NCBI GenBank assembly: GCA_017467885.1
Contig: JAFUKC010000015.1
Span: forward strand, 1 to 64,000
Source: Bacteroidaceae bacterium
Lineage (GTDB): Bacteria > Bacteroidota > Bacteroidia > Bacteroidales > Bacteroidaceae
Length of the DNA stretch: 64,000 bases
Reading direction: 5' to 3'
Part shown: positions 20,541 through 28,877 of the stretch, piece after piece
How positions within the stretch are numbered: the stretch's first letter is position 1
Layout: each line of letters opens with the position of its first letter
Notes under the pieces: model-generated
What the model saw: only the letters and a program-made list of their open reading frames with translations
Told to the model about the DNA's origin: nothing
Database searches by the model: none
Translations under genes and position numbers: made by a program

Positions 20541-20548
20541 CGAAGATA
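20541..20548 (-). promoter_or_regulatory. -7 box of the small lipoprotein gene
   Basis: TATCTTCG on the minus strand, about 40 bases before the ATG at 20501. Confidence 0.55.
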
Positions 20549-20589
20549 GAAAAAAAACAAACAAGTTATTATTACAACAATAAAAAAAG

Positions 20590-22563
20590 TTATTTTGGAA
20601 CAGTTCGAACTTCTTTATCCACATCTTCATATGGCGCCGTATCAGGTATTACATCTGTTGCGGAGGAAGCAGACAGTTGTGTCATCAGTTCGGGTGAAAT
20701 TCCGCTCAACGGTGCTCCTTGTGCAGCCTCCTCTTCGTTACGCCTTAATGCCTCCAGAATCTTTTGAGCAAATGGATAAGAGGAGTTTTCGAGCATTGTT
20801 TTAACATCCAAGGCATTCGCCTTGAAAAGTTCCATAAGAAATTCATTGCCAAGCATCTGGTATGCCGGTGTATTATACCCTTCGGAGATGGTCAAATCAA
20901 TTTCGGCATTCTGCACCTTATCGGGATTGTACCACTTAGACTCTTCATTGTATTGGCTACCGGCTAAATCGATGTAACGCCCTTCGGTATAAAATTGCTG
21001 AATGGTTTTCATCAATTTATAATCGCGACGACGACGGAACGCACGAAAACTGTCGAACAAACCTTTAAGGTTCAGTGAGGAGTTCTGTACCTGCAGTGCG
21101 TAAAGGCTTGCAGGGGTACCGGCCTTGGGAGCTTGCCCCTGCATTGCCGAATTGACGCCCGAAATTTCGTTAATTAAACGCAATTGCAGGCTCAAGAGTT
21201 CAAAATCTCCTGCAACAGAAGCCGAACTGTTGTATTGGCGCACAACACCGTCGATACTCTGCCCCGGTTTAAGTTTAACAAAAAGCACGCCATTGTAACG
21301 CACATATTCGTCGATAACCTCCTCGCGCGACATACTTTCGAAAGCATCATCATCCACTACAAGAACTCCTTTTGATGATGTTCCTCGAATAAAATCAATG
21401 AGGGTCGCAGTACGGTTTATCGCCCTTTGCTGGTCGATAAACTGCTCTACAAAATTTCCTAATTTACCCTGAACAAGCGGATAAAGATGCAACACATAAT
21501 TGTGCTCACCATGCCAATAAGGGCTACGTCCTTCCTGCAGAATATCGCCATAAGGTGTCATATAGCGATAATACCAATAGCGTTCAGTCGTATAAGAATA
21601 TTCTATCAACAATAGGTCCTCTTCTTCTGCCGAGGGAGTATCTTTACGACGTTTTTCATTTTCGGCATCCATCATCTTTTTCGATGCGGTGGTATATGGA
21701 AGATAACCCCATGTGCCTTTTGCCGTATCATTCCAATAATAGGCATCGCGAGTCTCCAATTTCCAACCAAGTATTACTCGGCACAGATCACTGCGCGAAG
21801 CTGTGAAGAACGACAAATCGCGAACTTCTTTCCCTTGCATCGCATCGGTATCGCAGAAACCGTCAGCAGTGTCACAATACACCTCCATTATCTTTTGTTT
21901 CGCTTCGGGCGAGTGCCCGAAATGCGCCAACACATCTTCCAACGGTATATCAAGAAGCTCGCCTATGCAGTTAACATCCCACATACGTACATCTTCAAGA
22001 TTGGTATTGAAAAACAGGCGTGAGGGGTTTACGCCATACACCCAAACATCCAACCTGCTTTTTGCAGGATTTATACCATACTCTATACGCTGTGCAGTCA
22101 TTCCACCATTCAACATCACACGCATGGAATCGGAATCCAACTCCTCCATTTCGTTGATATCATGTACATACTCTATGGCAATAGACATCATTTCTCCAAT
22201 CTTATTCTCTTTTTGGTCGCGTGCAACACACAACGGACGCATTAAATTTTGTCGCAATTGCCCGTCTATGTTATTCAAAATCGGAGCTATCATATTATTC
22301 TTCAAAGGAACCTTACCGTTCTTTTTTATCAAATCACCCTCGGTTATATAGTTCAATGTATCCGGGTCGCGAACGTAATCACCCCATTGGTCGCCATAGC
22401 TGTACATAAGGCTTCGCCGCAATTTGCGGCGAGCCTCTTCCAATGCATTCCAACAAGCAGCACATTCATTCAAAAAATCGAAGGCCTTTCCTTGGATAAA
22501 GTATTGTACATTCGGCTTCACCTTTGGCTCAGCCTTCACTTTTCGATTCAAAAATTTATTCAT
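20590..22563 (-). CDS. Phage portal-like protein
   Basis: A 657-residue protein resembling podovirus-type portal (head-tail connector) proteins. Typical features are the N-terminal 'RRSLMYSYGDQWGDYV', 'NNMIAPILNNIDGQLRQN' helices, the 'GMTAQRIEYGINP' wing, the aromatic 'YYRYMTPYGDILQEG' strand, the stem-like 'FVEQFIDQQRAINRTATLIDFI', and 'QAPKAGTPASLYALQVQNSSLNLKGLFDSFRAFRRRRDYKLMKTIQQFYTE' helices. Length fits P22-like portals better than T7 gp8. It is last in a four-gene minus-strand cluster, 29 bases after the 1372-residue gene. No capsid or terminase gene lies nearby. The frame is fully intact. The assignment rests on pattern resemblance; a structure or profile search would decide. Confidence 0.7.
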   Translation of the reverse strand: MNKFLNRKVKAEPKVKPNVQYFIQGKAFDFLNECAACWNALEEARRKLRRSLMYSYGDQWGDYVRDPDTLNYITEGDLIKKNGKVPLKNNMIAPILNNIDGQLRQNLMRPLCVARDQKENKIGEMMSIAIEYVHDINEMEELDSDSMRVMLNGGMTAQRIEYGINPAKSRLDVWVYGVNPSRLFFNTNLEDVRMWDVNCIGELLDIPLEDVLAHFGHSPEAKQKIMEVYCDTADGFCDTDAMQGKEVRDLSFFTASRSDLCRVILGWKLETRDAYYWNDTAKGTWGYLPYTTASKKMMDAENEKRRKDTPSAEEEDLLLIEYSYTTERYWYYRYMTPYGDILQEGRSPYWHGEHNYVLHLYPLVQGKLGNFVEQFIDQQRAINRTATLIDFIRGTSSKGVLVVDDDAFESMSREEVIDEYVRYNGVLFVKLKPGQSIDGVVRQYNSSASVAGDFELLSLQLRLINEISGVNSAMQGQAPKAGTPASLYALQVQNSSLNLKGLFDSFRAFRRRRDYKLMKTIQQFYTEGRYIDLAGSQYNEESKWYNPDKVQNAEIDLTISEGYNTPAYQMLGNEFLMELFKANALDVKTMLENSSYPFAQKILEALRRNEEEAAQGAPLSGISPELMTQLSASSATDVIPDTAPYEDVDKEVRTVPK

Positions 22564-22592
22564 AACAATTTTTACTTATTGTCATCTAAAAA

Positions 22593-25500
22593 TCATTTCT
22601 TCTTGTTCTTCAACGACCTATAGTAATTCCTATACACATCCTTTTCCATTTGACCAAGCATATCTTCCATTTCAAGACGTTGCATGGGAGTTGGTTGTGT
22701 AACATGACGCGGAGGCAGAACTTCACCACTACCCTCGTAGCGCCTCAATACCTCATATAGAACATCTACCGGACCGCGCCAAGGAGTCAAAACATCTTCA
22801 AAATTTCGGGATGGCAATTGCATGCTACGCGGATAATCTTCGCTGTGTTCGGCTGTCGTAGCCTGTCTTTTCGTATCGGACCAGTCATAACGGCGTGCAA
22901 CATTTCGTAGTTCTACATTTCCTTGAAGTGATATTTTACCATCACCCCTGTTTGAGCCTACGACATATTCGTCAAGAGTGGGATAACGTTTCCTGAACTC
23001 GTTATACGGAACACCAAAATCATGTTCAAAGCGAGAATCACCATATCGAGAAACAAAATCGGAACGTCTATCGTAGTTCTTCAGCATATCGGACATCATC
23101 AAACCTTTCTCGTAATTGTGAGCCTCGTCTTCGCTTGCAAGACGTGCCATATTGTAACCGCGTGAGAAATCCTCATAATCCTGTATTATCCGTTGCATCT
23201 GCACAGCAAGTTCACTACCGAAGGATGGTTCGGAAAAAGCCCGCATATCAACCATAAGTTCGCCATTTTGCGGATTATACTGACACAAAGGGCCATTCAA
23301 CTTTTCGAACCGGACAGGCATATCCTGCAGCTCGGGATAGGCCGAAAAGAACATATTATCCTTAACGATATCCTGCAAACGGGCTGCATCATCAAGCGGA
23401 TATCTCCGATAGAGAATATGATTGAAAAGACGATTCTCAAGAGCTGTACGTTCTTCGGGATGTTTATCTTTGATATTCAAATACGAGTCATAAAAGCGTT
23501 CATCGGTATATTTAAGAAGTTTAGTCAAATAATCCTTCACCTTAATATCATCGGCTATCTCGAAACGCCAAGCTCCGTCGGCACCGACTTCCCATCCGGT
23601 CTTATATTTAATATAATGTGGATTTGCCTTTTGACGCAGAAGTTTCTGTGCCTCTTCCAATCGTTTACTCAAATAAGTATCACCTTGGGCTGCCATATTC
23701 CTCATTCCCTTTTCACCAATAAAACGATAATGGTTTGAGTTATTGAATACATTGCGTACCGTCCTATTGTTCACATAATATTTTCCGGGAGCAGAAGCAG
23801 CATCGGTATAATAATCGAATGAAGAATTTACATTTTTATAGCCGGCTGTTTCAAAATCTCGAAAGACTTCGTTACGATACTGTTCGGGGTTGCGTCCTCG
23901 GCGCATAGCCAAATAATGACGTTCTATTATCTCGTTCAGTTTCTGTTCCGAGAGTTCTCCATCATTATTTCGGAATATATTCATACGGTTGAACATATCC
24001 TTCACAAAGTATTTAAAACGACTCATCAACGAACGTTGCTCTGCCGTTCTCACTCCCTGCTCGGCTATCTGTGCCATATATTCATCGACAGCACGATGGA
24101 CACCATAGTTGTTCTCCCTTCCCAAAGTGTCGATACGCGCTTTTACGTCGGCACTCGAGCGTTCATAAACTTCATTCAGAAAATCGATGTAATATCGGCC
24201 GAACACCTTTTGCAACCCATAATGACCTACAGTTTCGTGTATAACCGTATCACGTACACTCTGTAAATCGGGCAACTTGCTCAAATTGATATTAAGAGTG
24301 TTGTTGCGGGCATCGTACCAACCGGCCGAGTGCATAATATCGTTATACTCGGGGTGGTTACGAGGTATTTCAGTATCGGAGTATATTATATTGAAATTCA
24401 CACCCAGATTACGTCCCAAACGCTCAACCTCGGATTGAAATTCATGTTGTCGGGATATTGTATGTTTATAGGTGTCGGGCGACTGTTGCTCAAAAGAAGA
24501 TGGTTGCAAAGAACGTTTTTGTACATCCTTGCCCAACAAACGACGTGCTTCGTCGCGCAACAGCAATTCATAATCGTGTATTGCCGCAGCCTCCGATTTT
24601 GTCTGTCGATAATAAGGCTTATCCATTGCAGAAACCAGGCTTCCGGCATCAAGATTATGTACACGTTCAGCTTCGGAACGCATCTCATTCAACATATCGG
24701 CAAGATTATCCGATGCATATCCCGAACGTTGGAATATTTCATCTACAATCGTATTTTCCGCATCACTCAAAGGCTCCTTATTGGCCTTTTTATACATTGC
24801 TTCTGAAATAACATCCACTGCTATACCCTTTTCTTTTGCATAAAAGCCTGCTTGTCTGAAGAACGATTGTGAATCATAATTACGAGCAATCATATTTTCG
24901 TATGCAGTTATGCGGTTACGTTTTATTCCCGAAGATGCACTCTTTACATATGCATCCAATTCGCCTCTATCCGAAAACTCCTTGCTTTCTATTCTACCGC
25001 CGTTCACGTTGTATGTTGTCGCCATGTAACCACCGTTGGTCAATTTCCTTATTGTATAGCCAACGGGCAAAGGGGGTGTAGATGTGAGTTTGTTTTCTAC
25101 AATATAAAGCAATTTTGCACGTGTTGCAGCTGAAAGTTCACCACCCGACATCATCTTTAAATAGCTACTCTTTACAGCATCGACGTTACTGCCGGTCTTC
25201 AGCGAACTTTCAATTGCATCCAATAATATTGCAGGGTCGACACCGGCATCAGCTATTTCACGTGCCTCGGCAGGAGTAAAGCGTAATTCATGTTTCAATC
25301 GACCCATGGAGTTGAGTTTCTCACCTGCTCCGGACGGACGCCAATGTAACATTCGCATCGATAAAAGCGTAGCGGCACTCTCGCCAAAATCCTGCAAAAG
25401 GTCGATAGGTTCCACTTCAATTCCCGATGATGCCTTTTCAATTTCGGTCCCAAGAGTAAAAACAGCCGACTCGGCACTCAACACACCGGCAGAGGCAGCC

Positions 25501-26711
25501 ATTCGTCTTGCACCTGTAAGCCCTTGTGAAATAGTTCTGAGCGGAGTACCCACCACACCAAGCAGTGTTCCTGTTCCGGCTCCATGAGCAAAAGAGGATG
25601 CAGCAGAAGAGACATCTACATCGTCGCCATGCACCAAATCATTATATACACTGTTTGCAGCATCATAAGTACCAAGTGTAAGAGCTTGTGTTGCCGAGCT
25701 TTGTGCTATACGTGCACCTATATTGTCGACAATATATTTACGCGCCATGCCATGTGCGGCATCAGCAGTAACACCATTGGCTGCACCTTTCGACAAAATA
25801 CTATTTGCCAAACGATTGCGCACCAAAGATGTAGCTCCTCCTACAACCTTTGAAGCTGCACCACCTATTCCATAGAACAGAAAACTATCGCCGGCAAGGG
25901 CACCCACATTTGCTGCAAAATCTTCCAAACGGCTTGAATCGTAATTTGCAAGCGAAGCATCATTCAAGCTTCGCCAATTCTTTGTTCCCGAATAGGCCGA
26001 TTGGGAGAAATCCATCATCTTTCCGGCGAGCGAATTATCGTATGCGCTTCGTGCGACATACTCCACAGAACTTTTAGGGGTATTCTCTTCCACCATTTCA
26101 TCCATCACTCTGTTATGCAAGGCCGGCTTCAGAACCGAATCCCTGTAGCCTTCAGGCGATAATCGTGCATAACGCGCATAAGGGCCTGCTACAGAATCAA
26201 GAACCTTGTTATCAAGCCCTTCCATCGTTCGTTCAGCTACTTTTACAGGGTCTGTGGCACGATGCATTGCACCCATTGCAGCATGTTGGTTTGCCCCCGG
26301 TACAGAGATATATTTCACATACTCCTCTTCGCCACGTTTTTTTGCCGCATCACTCTCGCTTCTGTATAAAGGATAAACAGTATCGGAGTAATAACTCTCT
26401 ATTGCATCATCTACGGCATTATTTGACAACACAAAATTTCGTCGACGACGCAATTCGGAATCTTTTGGAACAAAAAATTCCTTGCGCTGTTCACGATAAA
26501 ATCTCTCGCGTGCCGATTTATCACCTAATAAATCTATCAAATCCTGCGAACGGTTGATATCATCATCCAACTTTTGCATATTCTGCATAAAACGATAATC
26601 GCCTGCAGTATCACTGCCTTGCACACCACTTGTGTGAGATGCGCGTACGTTACCCGAACCTTTAATCGATGGGTTCAATGGGTCATAATAATTTTCTTCT
26701 GTTGAAAACAT
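22593..26711 (-). CDS. 1372-residue phage internal-virion / polyvalent-like protein
   Basis: A giant uninterrupted protein. The N-terminal 250 residues are charged and helical. Residues about 270-470 are glycine/alanine-rich and hydrophobic ('FLFYGIGGAASKVVGGATSLV', 'AGTGTLLGVVGTPL'), able to insert in membranes. A middle region carries 'TVIHETVGHYGLQ' (His825, Glu826, His830), a zincin-like motif one residue longer than HExxH. A later region ('GADGAWRFEIADD', 'YPELQDMPVRFEKLNGPLCQYNPQNGEL') resembles domains of phage polyvalent proteins, but where those often have a HExxH it reads 'AVQMQRIIQDYE'. Its first 29 bases overlap the preceding gene. An ejected internal virion protein is the best reading; the exact family is uncertain. 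Confidence 0.6.
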   Translation of the reverse strand: MFSTEENYYDPLNPSIKGSGNVRASHTSGVQGSDTAGDYRFMQNMQKLDDDINRSQDLIDLLGDKSARERFYREQRKEFFVPKDSELRRRRNFVLSNNAVDDAIESYYSDTVYPLYRSESDAAKKRGEEEYVKYISVPGANQHAAMGAMHRATDPVKVAERTMEGLDNKVLDSVAGPYARYARLSPEGYRDSVLKPALHNRVMDEMVEENTPKSSVEYVARSAYDNSLAGKMMDFSQSAYSGTKNWRSLNDASLANYDSSRLEDFAANVGALAGDSFLFYGIGGAASKVVGGATSLVRNRLANSILSKGAANGVTADAAHGMARKYIVDNIGARIAQSSATQALTLGTYDAANSVYNDLVHGDDVDVSSAASSFAHGAGTGTLLGVVGTPLRTISQGLTGARRMAASAGVLSAESAVFTLGTEIEKASSGIEVEPIDLLQDFGESAATLLSMRMLHWRPSGAGEKLNSMGRLKHELRFTPAEAREIADAGVDPAILLDAIESSLKTGSNVDAVKSSYLKMMSGGELSAATRAKLLYIVENKLTSTPPLPVGYTIRKLTNGGYMATTYNVNGGRIESKEFSDRGELDAYVKSASSGIKRNRITAYENMIARNYDSQSFFRQAGFYAKEKGIAVDVISEAMYKKANKEPLSDAENTIVDEIFQRSGYASDNLADMLNEMRSEAERVHNLDAGSLVSAMDKPYYRQTKSEAAAIHDYELLLRDEARRLLGKDVQKRSLQPSSFEQQSPDTYKHTISRQHEFQSEVERLGRNLGVNFNIIYSDTEIPRNHPEYNDIMHSAGWYDARNNTLNINLSKLPDLQSVRDTVIHETVGHYGLQKVFGRYYIDFLNEVYERSSADVKARIDTLGRENNYGVHRAVDEYMAQIAEQGVRTAEQRSLMSRFKYFVKDMFNRMNIFRNNDGELSEQKLNEIIERHYLAMRRGRNPEQYRNEVFRDFETAGYKNVNSSFDYYTDAASAPGKYYVNNRTVRNVFNNSNHYRFIGEKGMRNMAAQGDTYLSKRLEEAQKLLRQKANPHYIKYKTGWEVGADGAWRFEIADDIKVKDYLTKLLKYTDERFYDSYLNIKDKHPEERTALENRLFNHILYRRYPLDDAARLQDIVKDNMFFSAYPELQDMPVRFEKLNGPLCQYNPQNGELMVDMRAFSEPSFGSELAVQMQRIIQDYEDFSRGYNMARLASEDEAHNYEKGLMMSDMLKNYDRRSDFVSRYGDSRFEHDFGVPYNEFRKRYPTLDEYVVGSNRGDGKISLQGNVELRNVARRYDWSDTKRQATTAEHSEDYPRSMQLPSRNFEDVLTPWRGPVDVLYEVLRRYEGSGEVLPPRHVTQPTPMQRLEMEDMLGQMEKDVYRNYYRSLKNKKK

Positions 26712-27123
26712 AATCTTTATTGTTTTTATTTTTTAAATAATTTGTCCAAATATCTCCTTGCAGATGTTCTCTGCCCCATCTATCGATGGGATTCTCCATG
26801 TGAGGCGATTGTGAATCCTTCTTATTGGGTGCGTCATAAATACTTTTCGGCAGAATGTTGTACAGAATTTGTCCATCATAATCGGCATGCTCTTTCAACA
26901 GGCACTCATAAGCGTCTTTTTTTCCCAGAAAGTTATTTTTTGCTTTTATGAAATAAGGATTGACCTTTGACGTGGAATCCATAGGCAACGAAAGACGCGA
27001 ACCACGTTTACGTGCAACTGCATTTAAGACAGCAGCTGCAATATCACTAATCAAAGCAACATTGCGCATTCTATTATACCTTTTGTAATCGTTGTGCGCG
27101 CTTCGGACAAGACTTTTAATCAT
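26683..27123 (-). CDS. Basic 146-residue protein of the phage-like cluster
   Basis: I recognise no family. It is a strongly basic soluble protein ('NDYKRYNRMRN' near the start, 'NRRKLL' at the end) with one mildly hydrophobic helix near residues 22-38 ('VALISDIAAAVLNAVA'). It overlaps the start of the 1372-residue gene by 29 bases and follows the 182-residue gene by 18, so the four genes are almost certainly one transcript. Unlike most genes here, it has a strong Shine-Dalgarno (AAAGGAGG) just before its ATG. By position it could be an accessory virion protein. Confidence 0.6.
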   Translation of the reverse strand: MIKSLVRSAHNDYKRYNRMRNVALISDIAAAVLNAVARKRGSRLSLPMDSTSKVNPYFIKAKNNFLGKKDAYECLLKEHADYDGQILYNILPKSIYDAPNKKDSQSPHMENPIDRWGREHLQGDIWTNYLKNKNNKDYVFNRRKLL

Positions 27124-27141
27124 ACATTTACCTCCTTTCCT

Positions 27142-27690
27142 CTACATATTCACCTTGTCGTCATCATCGAATGTTTCACGACCCCAATTAAGCCCCACAA
27201 GTGCATCATTAAGCAATTTTACCCCACCAAGAACATCGGAAACGGCAGTATTCTCATCAGAATAAAGGTTGTTCAAGCGGGCACTGCGTAAGTTATTGAC
27301 ATTTTGCCTGTGAATGTTATCGATGCTACGTCTGTCGGCATCGGCTTGCGATGCAAGATTTGTCGCAATATTCTCCATTGAGCGCAATCCTTGTTCGTTA
27401 CGTGCAATGGAATACTCGGGAGTGACCCCGTTTACTGCAGAATACGCTCTGTTTTGCCTATTTTGGTTTGTAAGTGTCTGCTCTACTCTTTTCATCGCAG
27501 CCCTTGTCATGGTATCATCAAGATAATTACGATAATAATTACGCCTGAACCATGCCGATTCTTCGGCCTTGGCATCATCAATTAATTTTCTCTGTTTACG
27601 TGCCGCATCAGCAGAATCGAACAATCCTTTAATACCGTTGTAAAGACCTACGGCGCCGGCCGCGCCTGATAAAATACCTGAAATTCCCAT
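27142..27690 (-). CDS. 182-residue glycine-zipper plus coiled-coil protein, internal-virion-like
   Basis: First gene of the phage-like cluster. The N-terminus is a short glycine/alanine-rich hydrophobic segment ('GISGILSGAAGAVGLYNGI') followed by long charged helices ('DAARKQRKLIDDAKAEESAW', 'SMENIATNLASQADADRRS'). This layout is like the small internal virion (gp14-type) ejection proteins of podoviruses, which insert in the host envelope on infection. There is no signal peptide cleavage site. A weak -7 (TTCTTTTG, one mismatch) lies just upstream on the minus strand. The function is an inference from architecture and neighbours. Confidence 0.55.
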   Translation of the reverse strand: MGISGILSGAAGAVGLYNGIKGLFDSADAARKQRKLIDDAKAEESAWFRRNYYRNYLDDTMTRAAMKRVEQTLTNQNRQNRAYSAVNGVTPEYSIARNEQGLRSMENIATNLASQADADRRSIDNIHRQNVNNLRSARLNNLYSDENTAVSDVLGGVKLLNDALVGLNWGRETFDDDDKVNM

Positions 27691-27840
27691 AATTTTTTTA
27701 ATGCAAAAGAAGTATCGGAGAAGAAAATTGTGTTTGCGGAAACAAGTAACAAGTAGGAATATTCATTCAGAAACTGTTTGTGGAGAAGCTGTGCACATTG
27801 CAATAATCGTTACCACAACCATTGAAAGCGGTAAAGAGGA

Positions 27841-27848
27841 TACCTTTG
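27841..27848 (+). promoter_or_regulatory. -7 box of the divergent 80-residue gene
   Basis: TACCTTTG is a perfect -7 box, 17 bases before the ATG at 27866. It decides that start over the longer open frame from 27701. Confidence 0.65.
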
Positions 27849-27865
27849 CAAATAAAGAATATATT

Positions 27866-28108
27866 ATGGCAAGAAGAAAAGAGAAAGTAACAATTGACGA
27901 CGTACACAACGAAACGTTGGCACTTTTCCGTCGTCTTATACAGCGATTGGAAAAGTTGACACACGACTGCGAAGATCCGGGCACAATTAATCAGGCCCTT
28001 AAAACAACTGCCGATTTTTTGGTAAAACTTAACAAGGAGCGTGAACAAGACGATGACAATCTCGACCAACTGCTGAGACAAACATTAAAAGGAGTCGAGG
28101 ATGTTTAG
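27866..28108 (+). CDS. 80-residue charged helical protein, divergent from the phage-like cluster
   Basis: A small, very charged helical protein ('ETLALFRRLIQRLEKLTHDCED', 'ALKTTADFLVKLNKEREQDDDNLDQLLRQ'). The start at 27866 is set by a perfect -7 box at 27841; the frame is open upstream to 27701 but would cross the promoter. I do not recognise a family. Its size, charge and place beside portal-type genes would fit a small terminase subunit or a regulator, but nothing proves either. It is transcribed away from the phage-like genes and toward the carbonic anhydrase gene, which has its own promoter. Confidence 0.6.
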   Translation: MARRKEKVTIDDVHNETLALFRRLIQRLEKLTHDCEDPGTINQALKTTADFLVKLNKEREQDDDNLDQLLRQTLKGVEDV

Positions 28109-28111
28109 AAC

Positions 28112-28142
28112 TTGCTTTGAAAAGATAAATTCCATATCTTCG
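28112..28142 (+). promoter_or_regulatory. Promoter of the gamma-carbonic anhydrase gene
   Basis: TTG at 28112-28114, 20-base spacer, TATCTTCG at 28135-28142, 19 bases before the ATG. Confidence 0.7.
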
Positions 28143-28161
28143 CAAGGAAAAAGAATATTTT

Positions 28162-28683
28162 ATGGCTATAATTAAGACAGTTCGCGGAGTAACTCCAAAA
28201 ATAGGAGACAATTGTTATATGGCAGAGACTGCTGCCATAATAGGTGATGTAACCATAGGCAACGATTGCTCTATATGGTTTGGCACTGTACTACGTGGTG
28301 ATGTTAACAGTATCACCATTGGCAACAAAGTAAATATACAGGACGGTGCGGTAATACATACGCTTTATAAACGCTCGGTAACCATAATAGGAAACAATGT
28401 GTCGATAGGACACAATGCAACCATACATGGTGCAACAATTATGGATAATTGTCTTATAGGCATGGGAGCCACAGTGTTGGATAATGCGATTGTAGAGAGT
28501 GGGGCTATTGTTGCAGCCAATGCACTTGTGACTTCGGGCATGCGCGTAGAAAGCGGTTGCATATATGCCGGAGTTCCGGCAAAAAAAATAAAGGAGGTAA
28601 GCCCCGAACAACAAAAGGATACGGTGGAACGCATTGCAAACGATTATGTGATGTACGCCTCGTGGTATAAAGAGGATTTGTAA
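28162..28683 (+). CDS. Gamma-carbonic anhydrase family protein
   Basis: A 173-residue left-handed beta-helix protein built of hexapeptide repeats ('AAIIGDVTIGNDCSIWFGTVLRGDV' onward). The metal-binding histidines of the gamma class are in place: 'AVIHTLY', 'SIGHNATIHG'. A C-terminal helix ('EVSPEQQKDTVERIANDYVMYASWYK') completes the fold. Length matches the YrdA/PaaY group. Members bind zinc, but many show little CO2 hydration, so activity is not assured. It has a full promoter of its own. Confidence 0.9.
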   Translation: MAIIKTVRGVTPKIGDNCYMAETAAIIGDVTIGNDCSIWFGTVLRGDVNSITIGNKVNIQDGAVIHTLYKRSVTIIGNNVSIGHNATIHGATIMDNCLIGMGATVLDNAIVESGAIVAANALVTSGMRVESGCIYAGVPAKKIKEVSPEQQKDTVERIANDYVMYASWYKEDL

Positions 28684-28719
28684 CAAGCAGGAGGAATTTT
28701 TAAAATATTTTTATAGAAA

Positions 28720-28734
28720 TTTAAACAGCTTCTT
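28720..28734 (+). repeat. Dispersed 15-bp element, copy 2
   Basis: TTTAAACAGCTTCTT upstream of the nagA -7 box, related to TTAAACARCTTCTAA. Confidence 0.4.
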
Positions 28735-28777
28735 AATTTTTTTTGATAAAAATTTATCAAATAACAAGTAATTTAGA

Positions 28778-28785
28778 TATTTTTG
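28778..28785 (+). promoter_or_regulatory. -7 box of nagA
   Basis: TATTTTTG followed by TATGA, giving a leader of about 85 bases to nagA. Confidence 0.6.
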
Positions 28786-28877
28786 TATGACGGAAAGTTC
28801 AAGAGTGATGCACCACACAGCAGAAAAACTCATAAACCGTTATTGAACAACTTATTACAAACATAAATTCACACATC

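Noticed and set aside
20501..28162. Attachment-site repeats bounding the phage-like cluster
   Set aside because: I compared the two edges by eye and found no convincing direct repeat; a computed search for repeats of 12 bases or more could change this.
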